Shown here piece after piece: positions 12,063-22,183 of a stretch of 64,000 nt of DNA. The translations under genes were made by a program, and so were the position numbers. The notes under the pieces are model-generated. The model saw only the letters and a program-made list of their open reading frames with translations, did no database searches and had not been told where the DNA came from. Every line of letters begins with the position of its first letter. The stretch's first letter is position 1. The stretch is from contig NC_092646.1 of NCBI RefSeq assembly GCF_039555335.1, positions 29,317,780 through 29,381,779 on the forward strand, given 5' to 3'. Origin of the DNA: Amphiura filiformis (Eukaryota; Echinodermata; Ophiuroidea; Amphilepidida; Amphiuridae).

Positions 12063-12468
12063 GGCGGGACACCACGTATACAGTTGCTTAAACGGGCTCC
12101 CTATTCAAATGTTAACTACGGTAAAATAGTTCGCGTCCGGGTAGGCCTTGTGGTATAGAATTAAAAACAGGGAAAATATGACACAACATCCATTGGGGGA
12201 GTAACACAAAATATATAAACAGACTTGTGGTATAGGCTTACGTGCATTGTACTAGCTCTCTTTAAATGCTAGTGATATGTGCATTTTTGCACGGGGAGGG
12301 TACCAGTGATGGGGATGGCGTAGCCAGGATTTTTGGGGGATGCCTCTTCTTTTTAGGGGAATTTGACGAACAAAAATCCAAAATATTACGGCGGCCTGCC
12401 AACATCCCACAGTACTACTGACTATGGTTCGTCCCGTTCATCTTAACGAATTACATAACTACACTCCA

Positions 12469-12681
12469 AACAAACAAAAAGCCAAGTAGAACCTGAAAAG
12501 GTTCTTAAGCTGTCCTGTATGTACAGAACCTTAAATAGTTCTACAAAGAAAGGGGCATTTTAGACATGAAAATGGTTCTGTGAAGGCTAGAAAGAACCAT
12601 TTTGGGGTTCTTGTAATTTCCTAGAACCCTAGCTACCTGTCATGTAAGTAAAACCAATAGAATCCCTTTTTCTAAGAGTGT
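12469..12681. mobile_element. Small inverted-repeat element with agaacc motifs
   Basis: Begins at acactccaaacaaac and ends at tttctaagagtgt (reverse complement acactcttagaaa). The interior repeatedly uses aagaacc/ggttct phrases. It fits a mariner-type MITE with ACACTCTTAGAAA ends; the boundaries are approximate. Confidence 0.5.
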
Positions 12682-13825
12682 AACCTTTAATTCCACTCCA
12701 CTCTAGCATGGGCGTCAATCCGGGGAAGGAAGGGGCAGCAGGGGGGGCGATGTCCCCTCCACCTTTTGGCACATTTTTTGTTCTTTTCAGCCACCTTTTG
12801 ACAATTCAGGTCGATTGTTCCCCACCCTACGCTTCAAGCCGGATTGGCGCTAATGCACTCTAGCTCTGGCACTCTAGTGATAACTTTCTGATGGCCAAAA
12901 GTTCTGGTATCAACTTTTGGGCACTAACATCAGGTTTGTTTCCATTTAGAAATTTTGTTGTCCAGGCGATATATTTTGAAAATTTGTTGATTTTGGTCAA
13001 AGACGTAAGCAAACACAGAAAATCTTTAAATATTGTCACATATAAAAGTTATAAAACGTTTTATTGCGATTCAAAAACATTTTTGAAACTTGCTACAAAA
13101 CATAGTAATATGTTTTGCAAATGTTGACAAAATATTTAGCAAAAATGTTTGCCAAAAATATGTCATAACATTCCATTTTTCACAAAAAAACACACAAAAC
13201 AACGTTTTCATGACATTTATATAACCCAACATATAGGCCTAAATGTTATTAAAACGTTTTGACCAAAACCAAAACATGTTTATCACATTTATAACATTTT
13301 AAAATCGTTTGTGTGTTTGCTTGCTTTAGATGAGTAAGCAAATGTACATGAAAACATTGCAAACAAAGTGTCGGACTCAAGCCTAATGCAAGTGTGCAAG
13401 CATTAGTCCTAAAGTTCACTATTTGATTCTCCAAAAACACAGTTTGCTAGCCCCCCCCCCCCCTCCCCCAAAAAAAGGTTCTTTCATCTAATAGTTAATG
13501 TCAGGGTTAGCTTTAGGTGAGGTTAGTGTGCTAGCAAACTTTTAAACTAACGACCCTTCGGACTTGCAGTTGTAGACCATGGTAGTGAGTGGAGGTCCCA
13601 AGAATGACATATTAAATAAGTTGATATTTTGTAATGAAATCCAATTAGATTTCCTTTCACCACACTTAAAAGCAAACACTTCAAAACATCAAATGAGTGT
13701 TTCTTTCATTTGAAATATCTTTATTTTATCATAATATAATGTATCATTTTACATTGCTTTTTGCAATAGTTAATCACTATCATTGCATTTCATAATTATT
13801 GAAGATCAAAAGTACTGCTAAATAC
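12682..13825. other. Intergenic stretch, nothing recognised
   Basis: AT-rich; around 12960-13310 it is rich in AAACGTTTT-like words and mirrors similar words near 8090-8190, consistent with an old repeat. A C-run of 13 and an A-run lie at 13450-13478. No gene is seen. Confidence 0.35.
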
Positions 13826-14044
13826 TACAGGATGTATCAAAATGATTGATATCCATCAGTTTTCATGTTTATTGACAATCCTGCTGCTTCCAAATGCAAC
13901 ATTGGATCATACTGAAATGACCACAATTTACAATCTTTCACAACAAATCTACAAATTAGCGCATTCTATGCTACATTTTGATGTAGCAGTCTTGTCCATA
14001 ATACTAGAAACTGGTGGGTACCAATCATTTTGATACAGCCTGTA
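13826..14044. mobile_element. Inverted-repeat MITE, about 219 bp
   Basis: Ends caggatgtatcaaaatgatt and aatcattttgatacagcctg are inverted repeats, and the flanks read TA on both sides. The interior has no coding content. Confidence 0.7.
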
Positions 14045-14370
14045 TGCACCTATCAACAGATAAAGGTATTATTCATAATTATAAATCACAAAATAATAGC
14101 CACAATACAAACTCTAAATAGCATCTTACATTGAACACATGATACAAGTCAAAAAATTAATAACATATTTTATGATGTTTGGTTACCATGGTTACTCAAG
14201 CTATTAATATTTTGTCCCTCTGAGGCCACCAGCAATTCCTTTCAAATGAGAACATTAAAACCTGTGGCACCCACACTAGACTGCTTTGCACTCCCTTTTT
14301 GATAAACAATTCATACCATTCCATGCATAAAACACACATCGCTCTGCCTAGAGAAGATTTTTCATGGGTG

Positions 14371-14722
14371 GTGCGGTACCAGAGGATGATTTAAATACTA
14401 CCCAACACCCCACTGGGTTAACTTGCGGTTAGCATAGCAGTGCGAGTCAACATGGTTAACTTTGAACTTGGACATTTATATTTACAATAAAAACAATGTC
14501 AATATGCTGGTGGATCTCATATTTTATGTTATCTACAGAAGGTGTGAATTATCCTTTATGTACACGTCACTTTTGTTTGGAAATCGACCAAGTAATAATG
14601 ACACACACAATTTTAAATCAATATCTTTTGTACAAAATTCAATGTGATTTGAAAAGTAAAGTGGTGGTTGATTTTTTACAATGCATGATGGGAAGTACTT
14701 AAATCATCCTCTGGTGCAGTAC
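14371..14722. mobile_element. DNA transposon remnant with 9-base near-identical flanks
   Basis: The element at 14380-14713 has ends cagaggatgatttaaatact and agtacttaaatcatcctctg (reverse complement). It is flanked by GTGCGGTAC on the left and GTGCAGTAC on the right, a 9-base duplication with one difference. Nine bases suggests a Mutator-type (MULE) insertion, but an 8-base hAT-type reading shifted by one cannot be excluded. No transposase is encoded. Confidence 0.65.
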
Positions 14723-15474
14723 TCAGGTGCAGTTGAAGATTTATAGCTGTTGGATCAGAACAGGATAGGCGGCGTTTCCATGGCCAGTGTGATTAGAGGG
14801 GTGATAAATTTAAATGGTCTACTACACCCCACAAGACCTCAGGGCACATGAAAACCAAAGAATGATGACAGTACACAAATATGTGGCTCATTCTGGCATT
14901 CCACAAATTGAACTCTAAACATCCGAGAACAAATATCACACCACAATATAGGGTCCAGCCCTATCTGGCTGAAAAAATAACAATGGTGTTTTCATTCACA
15001 GAACTATACCTGGTTGATGGGGAAAAATTTAGGAAATAAGGCTGGAGTGCCTGTTTTTTGTGATAGCTGTGTCTGTGGCTGGTTTTTGCAACATCTAACC
15101 ATAAAAAGATTAAAATTGTTACCATTATGAAATTTCAGGCATGTTTATTGGTGCAATGTCACCAGATGACATCACTATGTGTTGTAAAATTGGCATGATT
15201 TAGTTTTTGATGTACTACTGCAAAATATCAAGCAGCTGAACTGCCAAACAATTGCTAGTATAAGATAGAAAATATCATAAAGTTTAAGCAAATGATGTTT
15301 AAATGTACTGGGTGGTTTTACCATGAGTAAAAGATGAATTCTTCTGTCCCATTTCCATTTAGGTGTACCTGTAAGTTGGGACATATGTAGACATTATTAT
15401 GACAAAAAATAAGGTTTGATATAATTAACCAATCTCATTATTCAAGATAGTACAGTTTTTCATATCACTTTTTT
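14723..15474. other. Intergenic stretch, nothing recognised
   Basis: AT-rich sequence without protein-like ORFs or clear inverted repeats. Confidence 0.35.
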
Positions 15475-15646
15475 ATAATTGGAAATTTAAACTCACGATC
15501 TCGACACAAAATTAAGACGTACCTCAAATTTTCGGTCACAACTTTGACCTTCATCTGGAGACTGGCAACCCAAGTTTGGGATCAGTGAACTTTGAAGTAC
15601 GTCTTAATTTTGTGTTGAGATCATAAGTTTAAATTTCCAATTATGA
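15475..15646. mobile_element. Hairpin MITE with about 52-bp arms
   Basis: The left arm (ataattggaaatttaaactc, then cacaaaattaagacgtac) pairs with the right arm (gtacgtcttaattttgtg, then agtttaaatttccaattat). The loop is about 70 bases. Confidence 0.75.
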
Positions 15647-15782
15647 AGTTTACCAACACAGATGAACTTTCATGCTCATATCACTTATTGTTAGCATTTT
15701 TACATTTTAAACAAAAGTGCAGCCACTGTGAAAATGTACAAAATGTTGGCTAAATTTAGACTAATCTATGGCAGTAACAGCA

Positions 15783-16382
15783 TATATGTGACCATCCAGC
15801 ACAACTGAGCCCTGAAGTCGCCAATCATCATTTTTGAGATATTCAACCAAAATATTCTGCTTGAAATTAGCTTTAAAATGATGTATATCATGTCTATAGT
15901 ACTTGACATTTAAAGGAGTATTTCGTGATCCTAGCATCCTCTTTTTATGACATTTTTCAGTATATATCCACGAAAAAAGCATATTCCCAAAATTTCAGTT
16001 GATTCCGATATTGGGTTTGCGAGTTATGCATGATTATGTGTATACACTGCTCCATAGACAATATGTTGTAATTTCGTTCTGGTGCACCAGAGCGAAATTC
16101 AAATTTCACGATATCTTTGCTAAACGAATTAATCTGCAAGAAATATTTTGTACATAAACATTATGTAGCCAGAGGTTTCCAGTGATATAAAAATCTCAAC
16201 TTTTTTTGAGAAAAGTGGGGGATGAGGCTGTGGATCACGTAAGTGCCCTTTAAGTAGTGAAAAATCAATAAAACAGTCAATAAATCCTTTGTTTCCTACT
16301 GTTTATTGTTAAGTTCAATGGAGCATATCTCAATAGTGGCACTGGAGACATCCGGGCTCAGTTGTGGTGGATGGTCACATAT
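15783..16382. mobile_element. Inverted-repeat MITE, family B, copy 2 (split by an insertion)
   Basis: Same family as 4988-5253 and 25873-26133. Ends tatgtgaccatccagcacaa and ttgtggtggatggtcacata. It is interrupted at 15914-16249 by a different element; removing that restores the family sequence gacatttaagtagtg. Confidence 0.85.
15914..16249. mobile_element. TTAA-flanked element (336 bp) nested in a family B MITE
   Basis: It starts AGGAGTATTTCGTGATCC and ends GGATCACGTAAGTGCCCT (13 of 18 terminal bases pair). TTAA lies on both sides (15910-15913 and 16250-16253), and the uninterrupted family copy at 25873-26133 has a single TTAA. A TTAA target is the hallmark of the piggyBac superfamily; the terminal bases are not canonical piggyBac, so the superfamily is tentative. 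A second copy in inverted orientation is at 45261-45555. Confidence 0.85.
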
Positions 16383-16559
16383 GTAAATTTGTGTTATTCC
16401 TGGAAAGCCCTGTGTTACGGTAAAATTCTGAAGGTCTATATAAACATTCGAAGTCTACAGTTTTCAACAGCAAAAGCTTATCAATTTGGTCAAATTTCTG
16501 TATAACACTTGAATATCCTTCACACCCTATTGCTTTATTCCATAAATTGTATTCACTGT

Positions 16560-16815
16560 AGAAGTGACGTCATAATCGGATTAACTACCAGATGAATACA
16601 ATTTTTGAATAGATCGCCCTGCACTAGAAGCAAGTTGCACTCATCACCCGTGTATGTCTGCAATCATAGATTGAATACAATACCGCTCTTTTCAAAGATA
16701 CTAATCTTACAGGTGCGAGTGATAGCAATGCATAGGTACAGCATGAACGCTGTAGTGCAGAGTGATATATTCAAAAATTGTATTCATACGTTGCTATGGT
16801 AGCCTTATGTCACTT
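16560..16815. mobile_element. Inverted-repeat MITE, family C, copy 2
   Basis: It shares atagattgaatacaata and ttttcaaagatactaatctt and the order of blocks with 8506-8813. The terminal arms (gaagtgacgtcataatcgga / tagccttatgtcacttt) are weaker. Confidence 0.65.
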
Positions 16816-16839
16816 TGAATAATGTGAAGGGTATTCTGA

Positions 16840-18920
16840 ACTTATTCTCAAATTTCTGTGCCTACTTTCCATGAATGATTTCACCCAATAATTCTTGGTA
16901 ACAATGTTACCTACAAAGAAGTAGCTTACACTACAGATGAAGTTTAAATTGGCAGCTCAGCGGCACAAGGACGTATGTCCATTAGCTGCCATGCATTCAT
17001 TTACAACTCAGTGGCACAAAGGCGTATGTCCATTAGCTGCCATGCATTCATGTACGGCTCAGCGGCACAAAGGCGTATGTCCATTAGCTGCCATGCATTC
17101 ATGTACGACTCAGTGGCACAAAGGCTTATGTCCATTACCTGACATGCATTCATGGACGGCTCAGCGGCAAAAGGACGTATGTCCATTAGCTGTCATGCAT
17201 TCCTGTATGGCTCAGAGGCACAAGGATGTATGTCCATTAGCTGTCATGCTTTCATGTACCGCTCAGTGGCACAAGGACGTATGTCCATTAGCTGTCATGC
17301 ATTCATGTACGGCTCAGCGGCACAAGGATGTATGTCCATTAGCTGCCATGCATTCATGTACGGCTCAGTGGCACAAGGACGTATGTCCATTAGCTGCCAC
17401 GCATTCATGTACGGCTCAGTGGCACAAGGACGTATGTCCATTAGCTGCCATGCATTCATGTACGGCTCAGCGGCACAACGACGTATGTCCATTAGCTGCC
17501 ATTCATTCATGTACGGCTCAACGGCACAAGGGCGTATGTCCATTAGCTGCCATGCATTCAGGTACGGCTCAGCGGCACAAGGACATATGTCCATTAGCTG
17601 CCATGCATTCATCTACGGCTCAGCGGCACAAGGATGTATGTCCATTAGCTGCCATGCATTCATGTACGGCTCAGCGGCGCACGGACGTATGTCCATTAGC
17701 AGCCATGTATTTATGTACGGCTCAGCAGCACAAGGACGTATGTCCATTAGCTGCCATGCATTCATGTAGGGCTCAGTGGCACAAAGATGTAACTCCATCT
17801 TAAGTCAGTGGAGTTGCATCTTTGTGCTGCTTAGCTCTAAACAAATGCACTGGAGATGGACATAATCCTTTGTGTTACTGAGCCCTGAGCTACCTACATC
17901 CTGGAAAAAAGTATTCGGCACACTTGTACTAAACTATTGAAATGCATGCTCTATCAAAATTGGAATGATGAGCGAAACATGCATGCAATATAATATGTGA
18001 AGTACAGATCCCCCCGCATCTCACCATTCCCCACTCCTTATCTTTCAATGTTGGAGGGTCTCAGAGACCTGCCGGCAATATGGCTTTGTCAGCATTGATA
18101 TGGGGGAGCAGGGGCAGAGATATACCAAAAATATATGTGAAGTACAGATCCCCCCCCCCTGCATCTCACCATTCCCCACTCCTTATCTTTCAATGTTGGA
18201 GGGTCTCAGAGACCTGCCGGCAATATGGCTTTGTCAGCATTGATATGGGGGAGCAGGGGCAGAGATATACCAAAAGACAGTAAAGTGTTCTAACATTTTT
18301 TTCCAGGATTGTAGATGCAATCATTCATATGTGGAGGGTATTTCAAACTTTTTCTGTGCCTACCATGATTTGAACCAATAATTCTTGGTTACAATGTTAC
18401 CTACAAATAAGTAGCTTGAACTTCAGATCAAGTTGAAATTGGCGGCTCAGCAGCACAAAGACGTATGTCCATTAGCTGCCATGCAGGCATGTACAGCTCA
18501 GTGGCACAAAGATGTAACTCCATCTTAGTGGGGTTGCATCTTTGTACTGGTGAGTTCTACACAAATACACTGCAGATCATGGACATAAGTCTTTGTACTA
18601 CTGATCCCTGGGCTATCTACATCCTGGAAAAAAGTAGTTGGCACACTTGCACTAAATTATTGAAATGTGTGCCCTATCAAAATTGGAAAGACAAGTGAAA
18701 CATGCATGCAATATATGTGAAGTACAGACCCCCCCTGCATCTCACCATTCCCCACTCCCCATCTTTCAATGTTGGAGGGTCTCAGAGACCTGCTGACAAC
18801 ATGGCTTGGTCCAACATTGAATTGGATGAGCAGGGGCAGAGATATACCAAAAAACAGGTTAAGTGTGCCAACATTTTTGTCCAGGATTATAGATGCAATC
18901 ATTCACATGTGGAACTCTAT
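16840..18920. repeat. Local segmental duplication (two units, one with an expanded array)
   Basis: The order 'ttacctacaaa.aagtagctt', minisatellite, 'gtaactccatctta', 'acatcctggaaaaaagta', 'catgcatgcaatat', then a block beginning gtgaagtacagatcccccc is present at about 16890-18290 and again at 18385-18850. The last block occurs three times (17996-18131, 18134-18274, 18715-18850), the first two as a near-perfect direct repeat of about 138 bp. Unit 1 has about 17 minisatellite copies, unit 2 fewer than two. Confidence 0.85.
16952..17790. repeat. 51-bp minisatellite, about 16-17 copies
   Basis: The unit runs catgtacggctcagcggcac, aaggacgtatgtccattagc, tgccatgcatt (51 bases), with copies 85-98% alike. 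Because 51 is divisible by three, ORFs run through the array in several frames on both strands, the longest being 288 codons (16937-17803) with a 17-residue period containing MHSCTAQRHKDVCPLAA. I regard these as by-products: no splice signals, domain homology or promoter are visible. A 1-2 copy version of the same unit occurs at 18440-18500. Confidence 0.9.
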
Positions 18921-19123
18921 GGAGACATATCACTCAGTCACTTATTAATTGATACATATATGCATTTTGTAGAAGTCTCAACTACTTGAACTAGAAAAAT
19001 AAATATAAAAGTTATTTAAAAGATGCAATAATATATATAAAACAATGGAAATTTAGAACTTAATGATTGGTCAATTCACATCAATTGTGACAAGTTTGGT
19101 CACTAACAAGTTGATAATTTTAA

Positions 19124-19773
19124 GGGAACTGGAATGAGCGTTTTGACAGTATTTTTTGTGGTACATGAGAGCACACCAGACGTATCGAATTGCATTCTGA
19201 ATACGAAGAGTGTCTTTCTGATATCAAATAATTTTCATTCTATGAAATTCACGATCTAATACAAATCTTATGACAAATTATTAAATTTGATATTTTTCAC
19301 ATTTTTGAGATTAACAGTCCTCGAAGTATATTTTATCAATTTAATGATTATAGTCTTAAAGTGTATGTAGCTGGGAGGAAAAGCCGACGATCAATTGAAA
19401 ATTTTGACCTTTCATATTGAAGATATGGATTTTTTCCCCAAAAGACCTTTTTATTTTGGTGTTTGGGAAAAAATCCATATCTTCAATCTGAAAAGGTCAA
19501 AATTTTCAATTGATCGTCGGGCTTTTCATCCCACCTACATACACTTTAAATATAAATCATCGGATTTATAAAATTTACTTTGAGTACTGTTAAATATCAA
19601 AAATATCAATTTTTAATGATTTGCCATAAAATGTGTATTACATTGTGAATTTCATAAAATGAAAATTATTTGATATCAGAATGACATTCTTCGTATTCAG
19701 AATGCTATTCAATATGTCTAATGTGCTCTAATGTCCCACAATAAATACTGTCCAAACGTTCATACCCCACCCC
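19124..19773. mobile_element. 650-bp hairpin element flanked by TTAA
   Basis: Both arms extend for nearly half the element: outer parts gacagtattttttgtgg / ccacaataaatactgtc, middle attttcattctatgaaatt / aatttcataaaatgaaaat, inner gatcaattgaaaattttgac / gtcaaaattttcaattgatc. TTAA occurs at both junctions (19120-19123, 19774-19777). Non-autonomous; no ORF. Confidence 0.85.
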
Positions 19774-19789
19774 TTAAGTAACAACATAA

Positions 19790-20700
19790 TTACAAGTATT
19801 TGTATCAGGTACAATAACAGTAAAACAATTATTTTCAATTTGAGGAAAATTTTGCACCTTATAAGAACCATTTATTATCATTATTATTATTAAATGGCCT
19901 CCATGAGCGGGACACAAACATAATGCCGTCAGTACTTTACCCCACTGAGGCACTTAAAGACCACTTTCTCAGTTGTTGTATAAATTACATCTAAAAATGA
20001 GGTGACCTCAATGTTTATCAACAAAGGCAAGGGACTGGTATATCTTTATGCTCGAGTGAACCCCATGCAACCACTACACTGTTCAATAGTCTTATTGTGA
20101 TGTGGCGGGACTTTTAAAAACACAAGCCCCGAACAAAAAATATGATGCGCGGCTGCGCGCATACTGCCAGGCAAAAAATATTGGAAATTGTGATGATGCG
20201 TGCGCATACTGCCAGGCATTGACGTCGGAAGTCACCTCATCTATACTTTTCACTTCTTCCTACAAAGTTACTGGCAAATAAGTTATATACTAATGCTACA
20301 GAATATAAAGCCTCCAGTAAATATTGAATGTATGGCAGTATATATTGCTACATCAGACAGTTAAATATATAAGTCAATGATAATAATTTTTCAAATAAGC
20401 GGTATCAGAGTTGTAGTTGAATTTGAGTGCCAGACAAAATTTGCAAAGAATTGGCCAATACTGGCCACTTTAAGAATAAATTCAGTAACATTAACATCAA
20501 ATTGTTTTCTGTGCTCTGCACATTTATGTGTAAATTCCTTGGAAAACCTCTGTTAGACAGATCTGAACTGTATGTTGAGGGAAAATAACAGGTCCAATAC
20601 TCTTGGTCAACTGCACTGATAACCTGTTGATTTTGATTGAGTTGTAAAAATGTTCAGTGCAACTCAGAAACTTAAGGCAACTGTAACTGTAGTCTCAAAG
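19790..20700. other. Intergenic stretch, nothing recognised
   Basis: Around 20130-20220 two GC-richer phrases (gctgcgcgcatactgccagg, gcgtgcgcatactgccaggc) form a short direct duplication. The rest is AT-rich without a gene. Confidence 0.35.
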
Positions 20701-20707
20701 AACACAA

Positions 20708-20866
20708 TCAACAGTGTAACGCCCTCCGCAGATTACCTGTGAATTGCTCTTGACCAAGTATGTCAAGGTGCACGTCGTCGTCACAGAAGAGGTATGTCAT
20801 GTCCCACCTGAAATTATCATGCCTGATGACCCGACCCTCACTGCGAGAGAGTATCCTTTTGGCCAT
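20708..20866 (-). pseudogene. Fragment resembling the C-terminus of an SGNH-hydrolase-like retroelement protein
   Basis: The minus frame from ATG 20864-20866 to TGA 20708-20710 encodes about 52 residues, including FCDDDVHLDILGQEQF and NLRRAL. The D.VHL...GQ..F...R.AL pattern is typical of the C-terminal catalytic block of SGNH-type hydrolases, often found in retroelement-derived ORFs of marine animals. No upstream catalytic block is seen, so this is at best a remnant. Confidence 0.3.
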
Positions 20867-20898
20867 TTTATTTACCTCCTTCCTCTTCTCGTCAATAC

Positions 20899-21040
20899 CC
20901 TTATGACCTTAATCTTCAACACAGGGGGTGTAGATTTCAAATGGAGTCACCCATTCAGATAACCCTATTAGAATTTCACACTCCATGTGTTGGAGATTAA
21001 GGCCATGTCTTCCATACAGGCTATATGGACTAGCCCATTT
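20899..21040. mobile_element. Palindromic MITE, family A, copy 3 (partial)
   Basis: The internal part (ttatgaccttaatcttcaac, tagatttcaaatggagtcac) and the right arm (aggccatgtcttccatacag, tagccca) are present. The left terminal arm is missing. Confidence 0.55.
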
Positions 21041-21427
21041 TCAACTAGGAATCACCCCCTCAATATGCCTTGACAAACTTTGGCAACCAGAATAGTGCCT
21101 CATTTTAAAATCTTCTGTAAGATTAGGCTGGAATTCAACATCAACATAACTAGGCATAACATTTCTTGCGGGTACCATACAAGTACGTGTAAATCGTCAC
21201 CAGGGGAATGTAGATGTGTCAAATGGTATTGCTAAACACATCACACCCTATAGGATCTCCAACATTCCTGTGTCAGCTAGGACACAGTTCTTCCACCCTA
21301 ACATGCACAACATGTACACTCACAATGTGTTGGGTACAAAAAACAAAACAAAACAAACCTCATACTCCACAACTTCATGTCATTAAGCACTGACTGTTGG
21401 ATACAGGTGTTTGGACCATGATACTGA

Positions 21428-21609
21428 ATATGTGGCCATTTTGAACCATGCATGTCACTGATATGTGGCCATTTTGAACCATGCATGTCACTGATATGTG
21501 GCCATTTTGAACCATGCATGTCACTGATATGTGGCCATTTTGAACCATGCATGTCACTGATATGTGGCCATTTTGAACCATGCATGTCACTGATATGTGG
21601 CCATTTTGA
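21428..21609. repeat. 33-bp minisatellite, about 5.5 copies
   Basis: Unit gatatgtggccattttgaac plus catgcatgtcact (33 bases), almost perfect. It gives 11-residue periodic ORFs on the minus strand (period KWPHISDMHGS). It lies just downstream of the stop codon of the DUF21-CBS gene and has no separate coding evidence. Confidence 0.93.
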
Positions 21610-21952
21610 ATCATAATCACCCTCCATCAGTGCTCCTCCTCCATCAGTCAATATCTTATTGACTAATGAAGGAATAGTGTGTATATTTGAGATATTGTCA
21701 ACATGTTTTGTTCTTGGAGCACAACTAGTTTACTAATTTCATAGGGCAGCAATTCATTATCAGAAGCAGGAGTCGACACGGTTTGTAAACTGACAACAGT
21801 TCATATGCAGCAGGCCTAAGAGAGAGTCTTGACCATATGACTACAAGGAGCGCTGCATGTTGACAATATTTCAAAAAATAACATTGTACCCTGCTTTATA
21901 CATATCATTAATGCTAGGATAGGTAGTGTACGTACTACAAAGAGAGAGTACA

Positions 21953-22183
21953 TCATACTTGTATCAAAGGTTCAGTATCTGACGTTCTACTGTCTTCAAT
22001 ATCTGCATTGATGCTTGTTGGCGTTATATGCAATTTCTCCTTCTTATTCTCTGGATCTAGAAAGAACCTCGGTGGTGACCTGGGTGACGGTTTGGCTGGT
22101 GATGTCCCCATCGATGGACCCTGGCTCATGTCACCCTTGATAGCGCTGAAGGTTGGTGATCCAGGTTTGTTGTACTGACGTAC
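21953..22183 (-). CDS. DUF21-CBS gene exon 8 (C-terminal tail and stop)
   Basis: Acceptor cttgcag at 22184-22190 (minus strand), phase 0. It encodes 76 residues and TGA at 21953-21955. The segment is rich in Ser, Pro and Lys (PGSPTFSAIKGDMSQGP, PAKPSPRSPP) and ends DTEPLIQV, as expected for a disordered cytosolic tail. The last codons (caa|gtatga) could also be a splice donor, so a further exon is not fully excluded. Confidence 0.75.
   Translation of the reverse strand, partial: VRQYNKPGSPTFSAIKGDMSQGPSMGTSPAKPSPRSPPRFFLDPENKKEKLHITPTSINADIEDSRTSDTEPLIQV

Larger units (their letters stand above)
11572..12134 (-). mobile_element. Inverted-repeat element carrying tRNA-like and telomeric sequence
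   Basis: Terminal repeats of about 35 bases: left gcgaa, T-run, then ccgtagttaacatttgaata; right tattcaaatgttaactacgg, then taaaatagttcgc. Between them lie a minus-strand tRNA-like segment (11744-11803) and a telomere-type array (11912-12062). No ORF other than those produced by the telomeric repeat is present, so the element is non-autonomous. I could not identify a clean target duplication. Confidence 0.7.

Noticed and set aside
11893-12091. Arg/Val-rich and Asn/Pro-rich ORFs
   Set aside because: They are translations of the CCCTAA telomeric array.
16937-17803. 288-codon ORF as a Cys/His repeat protein
   Set aside because: It is produced by a 51-bp minisatellite that is open in several frames on both strands. 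No start context, splice site or homology supports coding; kept only as a finding to test.
21428-21609. CRISPR-like array
   Set aside because: Repeats are head-to-tail without unique spacers, and the DNA is eukaryotic.
21298-21651. ORFs with period KWPHISDMHGS
   Set aside because: They are translations of the 33-bp minisatellite.
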